From Actinomycetes bacterium (lineage in GTDB: Bacteria; Actinomycetota; Acidimicrobiia; Acidimicrobiales; Acidimicrobiaceae), in contig JAKCBW010000001.1 in NCBI GenBank assembly GCA_021842145.1, forward strand, positions 36,070 through 87,350: a stretch of 51,281 nucleotides of DNA, read 5' to 3'. This document shows, in pieces, positions 8,274 to 16,813 of the stretch; positions within the stretch are counted from its first letter, which is position 1; every line of letters starts with the position of its first letter. The position numbers and the translations under genes were made by a program. The notes under the pieces are model-generated. The model did no database searches. It saw only the letters and a program-made list of their open reading frames with translations, and was not told the origin of the DNA.

Positions 8274-8819
8274 TTACTCCTCCGACCCGATGTATTCGGC
8301 AATATATGGAAGGTTCCTATACCGTTCGGAGACGTCGAGGCCGTATCCAACTACGAACTCAGGTGGGATTTCAAAGCCAACATACTTCAGATCCAGTGGG
8401 GCGTACTGTATCCCCACCTTCACCAGCAGAGCGACGACACCCAAAGAAGCGGGTCCCCTTTGGGAGAGATTTCGCATCAAGTAACTCAAAGTCAGTCCGG
8501 AATCTACTATGTCCTCGACTATCAGAACGTGCTTGCCGCTCAGATCGGCGTCTAGATCCTTAATGATCCTTACCACCCCCGAGGTCTTGGTCGAACTCCC
8601 GTAGGAGGAAACCGCCATGAAGTCGAATTCAACCGGAACGGTGATCGCCCTGGCGAGGTCGGAGATAAACATGATTGCGCCCTTTAGGACCCCAATCAGT
8701 AGGACCGACTTTCCGCTGTAGTCAATTGAGATCTGGGCTGCTAACTGTTGCACCCTCTCATTGAGTTGTTTTTCGTCGATCACGACCTTGCCAAGCGATG
8801 GATCGTTCTTCCAGCCCAA
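8274..8819 (-). CDS. hpt: Hypoxanthine phosphoribosyltransferase
   Basis: Salvages hypoxanthine and guanine by attaching phosphoribose from PRPP. The 181-residue protein has the family start region VVIDEKQLNERVQQLA, the GVLKGAIMFISDLAR loop, the PRPP-binding signature VLIVEDIVDSGLTL in mid-protein, and FVVGYGLDVSERYRNLPYI near the C-terminus. The likely start is the TTG at 8819, preceded by a GGCGGAA stretch; no in-frame ATG gives a complete N-terminus. It lies between tilS and folE, the standard actinobacterial neighbourhood. Confidence 0.94.
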   Translation of the reverse strand: MGWKNDPSLGKVVIDEKQLNERVQQLAAQISIDYSGKSVLLIGVLKGAIMFISDLARAITVPVEFDFMAVSSYGSSTKTSGVVRIIKDLDADLSGKHVLIVEDIVDSGLTLSYLMRNLSQRGPASLGVVALLVKVGIQYAPLDLKYVGFEIPPEFVVGYGLDVSERYRNLPYIAEYIGSEE

Positions 8820-8911
8820 TGTTCCGCCTTTGTAGTCCGCAACTAGCCCTTACAGAGTACGCCGCCATATGGAAAGAACCCACGGCTGATATACCTGTCA
8901 CTACCCTAAAC

Positions 8912-9910
8912 CTATTCTGCATCACCGATAGTCGAGACCAGAATCCCCCGCTCATTTAAAATCTCAAACTTCTTTTGCCGACGCCTAAAGATAAAGCCCA
9001 CCGGGAGATTAGCACTTCTGCTCTGCCCGAGGATCACGTTCAGCACCCTCTCGGTCGTCGCCTGATCTAGGCGAATATCACATAGTCGCTCGACCTCCAG
9101 GCGAATGTAACGACGCAACAGGACCGGATCCTGTAACTTAAGCTCGGCGGGCTTCAACCTCGAAAGGGTCCTCGCAGTCGAGGTCAAATAGGCTTCTTCT
9201 GCTCGAAATAGTCTCGACTGCCGGACGATCACCGAGGAGACGTCCCTGTTGGCTACCTCGGCCATTAGGGGCAGGAGTTCGTGCCTGACCCTATTCCTTA
9301 GAAATCTCGAGTCCCAGTTGGAGGGGTCGACTATCGGCTCAAGGCCGATAGCCTCACATATCGCCTTGGTCTGAGATCTTCGCAGGCCCAGCAGTGGCTT
9401 TTGGTAAGAGGGCTCCATCGCAGAGAGCCCCTTCAAGCCGGCACCTCGCAAGAGGTTGATTATCATCGTCTCTGCTTGATCATCTAGGGTATGCCCCGTC
9501 GCTACTCCGTCTGGAAGTACCCGGCGCCGCATCTCCCGCGCTCGTTCTTCGAGGTTTGGCCCGGGTTCAACTTTGACTTTGTAACAGAAAACAGGGATAT
9601 CGAATGGACGCAGCATCTCCTTTAGGAGCGGGCCCTCTGAAGCAGATCCTTCCCTTATACCATGGTCGACGTGGAGGGCACGTGGCATGAGGCCCCTGAG
9701 CTTTGCGAGAATTACCAAACTAAGTGAGTCCTGTCCACCCGATACTGCGCAGTCGTAGTACCGCTCGAAAGCTCCCGCTTCAGCGCTTGTCGGGGGGAAG
9801 TTGCAGCGGCCAAGGATCTCCAAGATGTCGATACCCGCCCGACTAAGCCCCCGATTGAGAACCGACCAGAGGGGTTCTTCTGACGGGCGAACACCGGACA
9901 TACTCACCAT
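8912..9910 (-). CDS. tilS: tRNA(Ile)-lysidine synthase
   Basis: Modifies the wobble cytidine of tRNA-Ile(CAU) to lysidine so that it reads AUA. The PP-loop motif SGGQDSLSLVIL (residue ~58) binds ATP. It is followed by ALHVDHGIR, VATGHTLDDQAETMIINLLRGAGLKGLSAM and the RFLRNRVRHELLP segment typical of TilS. At 332 residues it is of the shorter actinobacterial type. The upstream neighbour is the DUF2342 metalloprotease gene and the downstream one is hpt, 92 bases away. The start is the ATG at 9910 or the next one at 9901. Confidence 0.93.
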   Translation of the reverse strand: MVSMSGVRPSEEPLWSVLNRGLSRAGIDILEILGRCNFPPTSAEAGAFERYYDCAVSGGQDSLSLVILAKLRGLMPRALHVDHGIREGSASEGPLLKEMLRPFDIPVFCYKVKVEPGPNLEERAREMRRRVLPDGVATGHTLDDQAETMIINLLRGAGLKGLSAMEPSYQKPLLGLRRSQTKAICEAIGLEPIVDPSNWDSRFLRNRVRHELLPLMAEVANRDVSSVIVRQSRLFRAEEAYLTSTARTLSRLKPAELKLQDPVLLRRYIRLEVERLCDIRLDQATTERVLNVILGQSRSANLPVGFIFRRRQKKFEILNERGILVSTIGDAE

Positions 9911-9948
9911 CTTCTACCAGCACCGATAACCAGCCGAAAATCGACCAG

Positions 9949-10995
9949 TTATTTGAGTCCAACTCCTTTTACTCTAGAGAGCCAAAGTGTCGGTTCGGCC
10001 AGTTCCTCGAGGGTCGGGAGATTCTCCCTGGATTCGAATAGGTCGTCTATCGCACCGGGACTGCGCTCCTCGATTGCCTCTATAAACTTCTCGCCGACCT
10101 CGTACTGCCTCATCTTTGCTTCAAGGCCCAGAAGCTGACTCAGCACCTTGGCGACTCCGCTCGCCGAAGTCCGCCTGGTGGAGAGGAGGGAGTGAAAGCG
10201 ATAGGCCTCTGGGATCTCCTCCTTGGCGGCCCTATTCATCACCCAGTCCCCGTGGCCCTCGGCGATTGACATTAGCACGGTGATCTTTTCAAGCGCCTCT
10301 GCCTGCTCCTTTGAAGCAAGAAGTTCGGCGAGTCCACCCGGAGGTATGGGATTCTTGCCATCTTTTATCGAGTCAAACACCCGTATCGCTACATTGATAA
10401 AGTCGGACGGCACCGGGGTCTTCACCGATAGCATCGTCGAGACGAGTTCGGTAAAAGTCGGTTTTAGCCAGCTCACGGCTTCAAATTGAAAGCGGTGGGT
10501 CATTTCGTGGAGGGCGACCCAGAGGCGGAACTGCTTCTTTGGGAAGCCGAGGTTCCTTTCTAGTGCTACGAGGTTGGAACCGACAAAGTAGATCGACCCA
10601 CCAGTATCCGCTTCGGAGGATCCAAATATGAGGTCGTATTGGCCCAGAACCCGAGAAGATATATATCCAATTAGAGCACCGACCTGAGCTCCAGCTACAT
10701 AGTCCAATCCGACTATCGGTGCCTCGCTTAAAATCCCACCCTTTACCGACTCCAAGATCCGCTGGTAGCTCTTGAGGTTGGCATCAATCCAGCCGGCCCT
10801 ATCCACCACCAGGGCTTTGGCACTAAAGGGCGAAGTCAGCCCGGTCAATTCCGAAACGAGCGATTCGGCCCTTGGAACGAGTTCTTCGAAGTCGTCCTTG
10901 AGTTCGGCTAACTCATAGCTAGTAATCGAGGGGAACCTCTTAGCTATCTGTTTAGCCACCGTGGACGCCGTGGACCAAGAGACCGATTGAGCCAA
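9949..10995 (-). CDS. DUF2342-family zinc-dependent metalloprotease-like protein
   Basis: A 348-residue protein of the actinobacterial family once annotated as 'coenzyme F420 biosynthesis associated'. It has a single zinc-protease motif, LHEMTHRFQFEAVSWL (around residue 165), where HExxH supplies two zinc ligands. The N-terminus shows no clear signal peptide or membrane segment. Its place directly upstream of tilS is conserved across actinobacteria. Substrate and role are not established in the family as far as I know, and a link to F420 rests on older profile naming rather than on anything seen here. Confidence 0.85.
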   Translation of the reverse strand: MAQSVSWSTASTVAKQIAKRFPSITSYELAELKDDFEELVPRAESLVSELTGLTSPFSAKALVVDRAGWIDANLKSYQRILESVKGGILSEAPIVGLDYVAGAQVGALIGYISSRVLGQYDLIFGSSEADTGGSIYFVGSNLVALERNLGFPKKQFRLWVALHEMTHRFQFEAVSWLKPTFTELVSTMLSVKTPVPSDFINVAIRVFDSIKDGKNPIPPGGLAELLASKEQAEALEKITVLMSIAEGHGDWVMNRAAKEEIPEAYRFHSLLSTRRTSASGVAKVLSQLLGLEAKMRQYEVGEKFIEAIEERSPGAIDDLFESRENLPTLEELAEPTLWLSRVKGVGLK

Positions 10996-11027
10996 CTTAC
11001 CTCCCTAGCACAGAGCCTACAGGGAGC

Positions 11028-11222
11028 CTATGCTATCTTCCTACCCCTAGTCCTTGGGATACTCAGCGGTTCATGATGGTAACAGTACTTACCACGGTTG
11101 TAGATAGAAAGCTTGGTATCACAGCTTGGCTCGCTGCACACCCGGTCTTTAGCGTATGCTTTAGATGGTCGCCCAGATCCGGTTAGCACCGTACCACCGA
11201 CCACTTCTCCGTTCGTATTCAT
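11028..11222 (-). CDS. Small zinc-ribbon-like protein, 64 residues
   Basis: A short, basic protein with the pattern RVCSEPSCDTKLSIYNRG followed by KYCYHHEP, giving a Cys-x4-Cys...Cys-x2-His set that could bind one zinc. The N-terminal 25 residues are polar and the C-terminus ends in an Arg/Lys tail, which could contact nucleic acid. I recall similar small proteins in other actinobacteria but know of no assigned function. It lies 81 bases downstream of rsrA on the same strand, so it may be part of the sigR-rsrA transcript. Confidence 0.7.
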   Translation of the reverse strand: MNTNGEVVGGTVLTGSGRPSKAYAKDRVCSEPSCDTKLSIYNRGKYCYHHEPLSIPRTRGRKIA

Positions 11223-11303
11223 ATTGATGCTAACTCACGCTTAATCGGAAATATTCCCGATAAAGGGTCGAAACCACCAAGGGCACCTCGGACATAGATC
11301 GCC

Positions 11304-11564
11304 TTATTCCGCGGCCAAAGCCCGCCTGATCTTCTCCTTCACCTCGAGGGGGACACCCTCTTTTCTCAGACGAGATCTGATCATGGCTTTGAGTTCTGCC
11401 TCAAACTCAAAGGCCTCGAGGCACGGGGAGCAGTGCTCAATATGTCTCTTGATCGCAGCCTGGTCAGTCGAACATAGTTCGTTATCCAAGAACTCATATA
11501 ACCGGGCTATTGACTCTCTACAGTCCACCCCAGAAGAATTTGTCTGTTCCATACGCCGATCCAC
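11304..11564 (-). CDS. rsrA: Zinc anti-sigma factor, RsrA-like
   Basis: An 86-residue anti-sigma protein of the ZAS type. The conserved core is a Cys near residue 15 (VDCRESIARLYEFLDNEL) followed by the HIEHCSPC motif (His-x3-Cys-x2-Cys). In SigR/RsrA systems these ligands release zinc and form a disulfide on oxidation, freeing the sigma factor. Its GTG start overlaps the sigR stop (TAGTG), so expression is coupled to its target; the ATG at 11552 is an alternative with four residues fewer. Assignment as RsrA rests on size, motif and neighbour. Confidence 0.88.
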   Translation of the reverse strand: MDRRMEQTNSSGVDCRESIARLYEFLDNELCSTDQAAIKRHIEHCSPCLEAFEFEAELKAMIRSRLRKEGVPLEVKEKIRRALAAE

Positions 11565-12133
11565 TACCTCGACCCTGTGACTAGCCTGCGTCGCATACCT
11601 AGGTCAACTAACGCTTTCTGGAGCGCTCTTCTTCCGCGATGTAGCCTACTCATTACAGTTCCTAAAGGAACATCGGTAATTTCTGAAATCTCCTTGTAGG
11701 AAAAGCCCTCGACGTCAGAGAGTAATACTGCGATTCGGAACTGATCCGGAAGTGCCTCAATGGCGTCCTTCACGTCCTGATCGGTGAAGGAATCGAGCAC
11801 TTCCTCCTCGGCGGATCGTCCATAAGAGGCCGCTTCGAGTCCACCTAGGCGTCGATACATATAGAGGTCTTCGACGTCTTCGAGGTTCGACTCTTCGGGC
11901 CTGCGCTTCTTTGCCCGGTAAATATTTATATAGGTGTTGGTCAGGATTCTGTACAACCAAGCCTTCAAATTCGTGCCATCCTGGAACGATCCGTATCCGC
12001 GGTAGGCCTTTAGAAAGGTCTCCTGCAGGAGGTCTTCAGCATCGGAATGACTCCGCGTCATCCTAAGCGCGGCCGCGTACAGGGCATCGACGTACTCCAT
12101 GGCCTGTTCTTGAAACTTACTCTGATCTGCCAC
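11564..12133 (-). CDS. sigR: ECF sigma factor, SigR/SigH-like (redox stress)
   Basis: A 189-residue group 4 sigma factor. Region 2 includes the promoter-melting segment [21 protein letters not shown] and [19 protein letters not shown]. Region 4 is the C-terminal helix-turn-helix [28 protein letters not shown]. With the adjacent zinc anti-sigma gene it fits the SigR/SigH disulfide-stress class. The GTG start has a GAGGGAG sequence about 13 bases upstream. The gene begins 50 bases after the tRNA-Thr, so it may have its own promoter in that gap or share the upstream transcript. Confidence 0.93.
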   Translation of the reverse strand: MADQSKFQEQAMEYVDALYAAALRMTRSHSDAEDLLQETFLKAYRGYGSFQDGTNLKAWLYRILTNTYINIYRAKKRRPEESNLEDVEDLYMYRRLGGLEAASYGRSAEEEVLDSFTDQDVKDAIEALPDQFRIAVLLSDVEGFSYKEISEITDVPLGTVMSRLHRGRRALQKALVDLGMRRRLVTGSR

Positions 12134-12183
12134 TTGGGACTGGCTCCCTCTTTGTCAGCGGCGCACTTCACCACTTAGGCTGG

Positions 12184-12255
12184 AGCCCGAGAGGGGATTC
12201 GAACCCCTGACCTGCTCATTACGAATGAGCTGCTCTACCACTGAGCTACTCGGGC
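12184..12255 (-). tRNA. tRNA-Thr (anticodon CGU)
   Basis: The reverse strand folds into a full cloverleaf. The acceptor stem is GCCCGAG/CTCGGGC, the D arm is GCTC...GAGC, the anticodon stem is GCTCA/TGAGC with loop TTCGTAA (anticodon CGT at 12221-12223), and the T arm is AGGGG-TTCGAAT-CCCCT. The discriminator base is T, and the genomic sequence continues CC without an encoded CCA. It lies eight bases after the holB stop, the usual position of this tRNA in actinobacteria. Confidence 0.97.
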
Positions 12256-12263
12256 ACAACGAA

Positions 12264-13337
12264 TTAAAAGAATAGACTGCTCAAAGCGAAAACAAGGGCA
12301 CGTATCAATACAGTCTCATTACCATTCCTCTTCAGCTGAGACGAGGCGGTCAAAATAAGCTCCTCCACCTGGCCCACAGTCTCGGGGGTGACTTCACCTC
12401 GACTACCTTTTTGCACCACGGTCTTGAGGATCGATTCGAGACCAGCCCTCAACACGTCACTTCGCAGCCTGCGCTCCAACCGGATCAATTGCGCCTGTTG
12501 ATCGCTGGAAAGTACCTGGCTGACGCCATCTTTATCCAGCTGGAGTTTGGTCGAATTCCTCTTGTGGGTGCGTGCCCTACTGGTCGGGTTTGCCGGCAGG
12601 GTCGACTCTAGCTCGCCGCACAGCACCGCTAGCTCCGCCGGGTCGTCAGACAGGCGGTCGATAATCGAACCCCAGAGGGAGACCGCCCGCTGCGCATCGG
12701 GGGAAGTGGCGAAGGCATACGCCCTATCGAGCCTGTTAGGAGATATCGAAGTCGCCAGCTCGGCCACGCTATCTTCGATCCCTAAGCGCAGAAGGTAGTC
12801 GAATACCTCCTTTTTCTTTGGAAGTGGAACGTCGATCCTCACGCACCTAGAGGCCAAAGGGACGATGTAGGCGGGAATCGACTCAGCGCTCAGAAGAAAA
12901 ATTGTGCTCGTCGTCGCCTCTTCGAGGATCTTTAGCAACACCGGAGCGGCCCGCTCAAATAGGTGCGCCTCAGGAAGGACGATGACCCTTTTTTCGGATA
13001 GCGCGGGAGCTATTGAGGCCGCTGAGACTACCCCCCTCGCCTCGTCGACGCTCAGTGTCGCCCCGGCCCTTGTCACGACGGTGCAGTCGGGATGGCTACC
13101 GTCCTCTATCGCGAGACAGATTCCACAATTTCCGCATCCTCCATCTGGGCACAGGATCCCCTTCGCCATCGCCTTGGCGGCTAGGAACTTCCCCGATCCC
13201 GAAGGACCTACAAAAAGGTAGGATTGCCCCAGTCGCTCGAGGTGCATTCTGAGGTCCCTGGTCAGGCCGGGGCGATTGAGGAGCAGGTCTTCGAAGGAGT
13301 GGCGTTCAGTCGAGGCTGGCGGGCTTTTCGGTGGCAT
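12264..13337 (-). CDS. holB: DNA polymerase III delta-prime subunit
   Basis: Clamp-loader subunit of the replicative polymerase. The 357-residue AAA+ protein has a P-loop variant FVGPSGSGKFLAAKAMA (around residue 42) and a zinc module CPDGGCGNCGIC just after it. VIVLPEAHLF stands in the Walker B position and LLKILEEATTSTIFLL is the sensor 1 region, followed by SRC with the conserved arginine. The C-terminal half is the less conserved collar domain. Its ATG follows the tmk stop with no gap. Confidence 0.93.
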   Translation of the reverse strand: MPPKSPPASTERHSFEDLLLNRPGLTRDLRMHLERLGQSYLFVGPSGSGKFLAAKAMAKGILCPDGGCGNCGICLAIEDGSHPDCTVVTRAGATLSVDEARGVVSAASIAPALSEKRVIVLPEAHLFERAAPVLLKILEEATTSTIFLLSAESIPAYIVPLASRCVRIDVPLPKKKEVFDYLLRLGIEDSVAELATSISPNRLDRAYAFATSPDAQRAVSLWGSIIDRLSDDPAELAVLCGELESTLPANPTSRARTHKRNSTKLQLDKDGVSQVLSSDQQAQLIRLERRLRSDVLRAGLESILKTVVQKGSRGEVTPETVGQVEELILTASSQLKRNGNETVLIRALVFALSSLFF

Positions 13338-13943
13338 CTAGCCCTGCAACTCAGCCTGGTCAAAGATCCGGTCGAGTATCAACTGGGTAATTACGGCCGG
13401 CTCTATTTCGGCGTCGATGGTAAACCAGTCGTATCTCTTGGCTAACTCGCGGTAACCGTCGCGAACGGCGAACCAAAAGGCTTCCCCCCTCTTCTCAAAT
13501 GTACTCTGATCGCTACTTCTTCTCGGGTGCTCCAGGTCCAGGAGGATCACCAAATCGGGATCGAGCACCTCTTCGGATAGGTGGTTGAGTCGATAGATCT
13601 CCTCGACGTCGATCCCGTTGACGATTCCTTGGTAAACCAAGGAGGAGCCCAGGTACCGATCTGATATCACCATTTCGCCCCTGGAGAGGGCCGGGCGTAT
13701 GGTGGTTCGGCAATGCTCGATCCTAGAGGCCCCCATAACCATCGCCTCGGCCCAAGGATCGAGCCTGTCCTGATCCAAAATTATCTTTCGAAGTGACTCC
13801 GCGAACCCACATCCCCCGGGCTCGCGAGTGGCCAATACCCTGACCCCCCGCTCTTTTAGATCCTCGGTGACCCTCGCCACCTGTGTCGATTTACCCGATC
13901 CGTCTACGCCTTCGAATACGACAAAATTGACCCCGCTCTTCAC
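13338..13943 (-). CDS. tmk: Thymidylate kinase
   Basis: Phosphorylates dTMP to dTDP. The 201-residue protein has the P-loop FEGVDGSGKSTQ (residues 9-20), the DR[Y/H] motif as ISDRYLGSSLVYQG, the TREPGG loop and a DLVILLDLEHP segment before the LID region. The GTG start overlaps the topA stop (GTGA), and holB follows without a gap. topA, tmk and holB therefore form a tightly packed replication operon, as is common in actinobacteria. Confidence 0.95.
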   Translation of the reverse strand: MKSGVNFVVFEGVDGSGKSTQVARVTEDLKERGVRVLATREPGGCGFAESLRKIILDQDRLDPWAEAMVMGASRIEHCRTTIRPALSRGEMVISDRYLGSSLVYQGIVNGIDVEEIYRLNHLSEEVLDPDLVILLDLEHPRRSSDQSTFEKRGEAFWFAVRDGYRELAKRYDWFTIDAEIEPAVITQLILDRIFDQAELQG

Positions 13944-16639
13944 GTACGCCTCTTGGTGGTCGTCCTTTTTGCACTGGATCGACCGGTCGATCGCCTTGGC
14001 TTTGGCTTTTCGTCGTCTGCCGTCTCTGCCAACTTCGCCCTTCGAATCTCCAACAGATCGAGCGCCGCCTCGAGCGACAAGGTCTCGGGGTTAGTCCCTC
14101 GAGGGATCGATGCATTAACGGAGCCGTCTGTCACGTATGGTCCAAAACGTCCGGCCTTTAAGGCGACATCCTTTTCAGTAACGGGGGAGACACCTAAAAT
14201 ATTTGCCGGTTGGGCCTGAGCGCGTTGACGCCGATTCTCCTTCGGCTTAGAGAAGAGCTCCAGTGCCTCCTCGAGTGTCACCGTGAAGAGGGACCTCTCC
14301 TCAGACAACGAGCGCGACTCCTTGCCCTTTGTGAGGTATGGTCCAAAACGTCCGTTCTGGGCGACTATCTCCTCTTTGGTTTCGGGATCTTGGCCAACCA
14401 CCCTAGGTAGCTCCAAAAGTTCTAGGGCTTCACTTAGCGTTATCGTCTCGATAGACATGTCCGAGAAGAGCGAGGCGGTCTTTGCCTTGGCTTTCGAATC
14501 GGGATCAGGATCCTGAAGCTGAACATAGGGTCCGAAACGGCCCGCCTTAGCGATTACCAAAAACCCGGTCTTTGGATCGATCCCGACCTCGCGATCCTGC
14601 TTTTTGGAGCTAAGCAGTTCCATCGCTTTCTCTACGGTCAGCTCGTCGGGTGCCAAATCGTCTGGAACCGGAGCGGTCTCTTCACCAACCTTTAGGTAGG
14701 TGCCGAATTTTCCAATCCTCGCGTAGATCGTCTCACCGTTTTCTGCGACACCCACTTCCAATGTATTGATCTCCCTGGCGTCAATTTCCGAAAGCTGGTC
14801 TTGAACTAAGTTCTTAAGTCCGTTGCTCCCGTCGCCAAAATAGAAGTGGGAAAGGTAGTCCCCGGTGGTTAGGTTGCCGTCCGCTATCTGGTCCAAATCA
14901 TCCTCTAATGAGGCGGTGAATCCGAAGTCCACGAGGGTTGAAAAGTACTTTTCCAACAGCCCAACGACCGAAAATGCTACATAAGAGGGTACGAGGGCCT
15001 GACCCTTGCGCCACGCATAGCCGCGGTCCATGATCGTCTGGATGATCGAAGCGTAGGTGGAGGGTCTCCCCACGCCCAGCTCCTCTAGCGCCTTGACCAA
15101 GGAAGCCTCGGTATAGCGCGAGGGGGGTTGGGTCTCATGGGACTCGGAGTTGAGACCTAGAAGCTCGAGCCGATCTCCTACTTCGAGCATGGGAAGCCTC
15201 GCAGAGCTGGCGTCTTTTTCCACTGGTTCATCCGAATCCTCCACATAAACCTTCAAGAAACCGAAGAAGGTTATCTGGGTTCCAGAGGCCGAAAAGGTCG
15301 CAAGTTCTCCAGTAGAGAAGCCAGCGGAACTATCCCCCCGTTGCGAATGAAAGTCGGCGTTCAATGGGGCGGTCATCTTGACCGTCGCAGTCGAGCCGAC
15401 GGCGTCTTTCATCTGGGAAGCTACCGTTCGTCTCCAGATGAGTTCGTAGAGCTTGATCTCATCCGAACCGAGCTCCTTCGCCAGTTGTTCCGGGGTTCTC
15501 CAGCTATCTCCGGAAGGCCTAATAGCCTCGTGCGCCTCCTGGGCATTTTTGACCTTCTTGGTATAGCTCCTAGCAGAGCTCGGCACGTAGGAGGGGCCAT
15601 AGAGGGTAGTCGCAATCCGTCTAGCTTCGCTAACGGCAACCTCAGCGAGATTCGTCGAGTCGGTTCGCATGTAGGTTATGTATCCGTTTTCGTAGAGCCG
15701 TTGCGCTACGCTCATGGTCCGTTGAGAGGAAAACCTTAGCTTCCTCCCCGCCTCCTGCTGGAGGGTGGAGGTAATAAATGGAGCGGCGGGAGACCTCTTA
15801 TAGGGCTTGGTTTCGGTCTCTGAAACCGAAAAGTCCGAACCCTCTAGGGCGCCAATCAGGGCGCTCGACATCTCTTGATCGATGACAACCGTGTCAGACT
15901 TGGAGGACTTCTTCAGGAGATTTCCATCGGGGCCGAAGTCCCTGCCAGTGGCGACCCTCTTTGAATTGACCATCGTCAGCTTCGCATCGAAGGCCTCTTT
16001 CTGCTTCGACAGGTTGGCGACGACGTCAAAATAACTCGCCGAGCGAAATGCGATCCTCTCCCGCTCCCTCTGCACTAAAATCCGGCAAGCTACCGACTGG
16101 ACCCTGCCGGCGGATAGGCCTTGCTGGACTTTTCGCCAGAGAACCGGGGATATTTCGTAGCCATAGAGGCGATCTAATATCCGGCGGGCCTCTTGCGCCT
16201 CGACGAGGTTGCGGTCTAGGTCCCTCGGGTTTGAGATTGCGTCGTGGATCGCTCCTTCGGTAATTTCATGAAAGACCATCCGCTTAACGGGAACTTTTGG
16301 AGACAGCACTTCGAGTAGGTGCCACGCTATCGACTCTCCCTCGCGGTCCTCGTCTGTCGCTAAGTAGAGTTCAGACGCCGACGCAAGCAGTTCTTTAAGC
16401 TTCTTTACCTGGTTCTTCTTCTCCTTAGAGACGATGTAGAGGGGTTTGAAGCCGTTATCAGTATCAACCCCGATCCTCGACCAGGGCTGTGACTTATATG
16501 CGGCGGGAACTTCGGATGCATTGCGGGGTAGGTCCCTTATGTGCCCAATGGAGGGTTCTACTAAGAAATCTGAACCCAAAAAACGCGAAATCGTCTTCGC
16601 CTTCGCCGGAGATTCAACGATTACCAGGGGCTTTGCCAT
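13940..16639 (-). CDS. topA: DNA topoisomerase I
   Basis: Relaxes negatively supercoiled DNA through a 5'-phosphotyrosine link. The 899-residue protein starts MAKPLVIVESPAKAKTISRFL, the Toprim domain. The acidic triad lies in ATDEDREGESIAWHL, and the catalytic tyrosine in the ENGYITYMRTDSTNLA segment. The C-terminal third holds four repeated topoisomerase-C modules, each with RFGPYV or a close variant, and ends in a Lys/Arg-rich tail suited to DNA binding. I choose the ATG at 16639; the TTG at 16648 would add three residues. It is the first gene of the topA-tmk-holB unit. Confidence 0.97.
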   Translation of the reverse strand: MAKPLVIVESPAKAKTISRFLGSDFLVEPSIGHIRDLPRNASEVPAAYKSQPWSRIGVDTDNGFKPLYIVSKEKKNQVKKLKELLASASELYLATDEDREGESIAWHLLEVLSPKVPVKRMVFHEITEGAIHDAISNPRDLDRNLVEAQEARRILDRLYGYEISPVLWRKVQQGLSAGRVQSVACRILVQRERERIAFRSASYFDVVANLSKQKEAFDAKLTMVNSKRVATGRDFGPDGNLLKKSSKSDTVVIDQEMSSALIGALEGSDFSVSETETKPYKRSPAAPFITSTLQQEAGRKLRFSSQRTMSVAQRLYENGYITYMRTDSTNLAEVAVSEARRIATTLYGPSYVPSSARSYTKKVKNAQEAHEAIRPSGDSWRTPEQLAKELGSDEIKLYELIWRRTVASQMKDAVGSTATVKMTAPLNADFHSQRGDSSAGFSTGELATFSASGTQITFFGFLKVYVEDSDEPVEKDASSARLPMLEVGDRLELLGLNSESHETQPPSRYTEASLVKALEELGVGRPSTYASIIQTIMDRGYAWRKGQALVPSYVAFSVVGLLEKYFSTLVDFGFTASLEDDLDQIADGNLTTGDYLSHFYFGDGSNGLKNLVQDQLSEIDAREINTLEVGVAENGETIYARIGKFGTYLKVGEETAPVPDDLAPDELTVEKAMELLSSKKQDREVGIDPKTGFLVIAKAGRFGPYVQLQDPDPDSKAKAKTASLFSDMSIETITLSEALELLELPRVVGQDPETKEEIVAQNGRFGPYLTKGKESRSLSEERSLFTVTLEEALELFSKPKENRRQRAQAQPANILGVSPVTEKDVALKAGRFGPYVTDGSVNASIPRGTNPETLSLEAALDLLEIRRAKLAETADDEKPKPRRSTGRSSAKRTTTKRRT

Positions 16640-16771
16640 CTGCTCCAAACCATTTCCATGGACCTAGTCAACTAACCGGTCCCGTCCATCAAACCTAGGG
16701 TACGCAGAAAACTTCATTGGAACTGTGAATTCCACTAAGACTACGGCGAAAATAAAAAATCCCTTTAGTCA

Positions 16772-16813
16772 ATCGATCTAGTTAGATCGATCTAGTTAAA
16801 TCGATCCAGTTAT
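16772..16813. repeat. 14-bp tandem repeat, three units, at a gene end
   Basis: Units ATCGATCTAGTTAG, ATCGATCTAGTTAA and ATCGATCCAGTTAT run head to tail from 16772. The last unit contains the TAA stop (reverse strand) of the permease gene. Each unit holds the palindrome ATCGAT. The array lies between the permease 3' end and the topA start, so it could affect termination, topA expression or neither. Confidence 0.9.
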
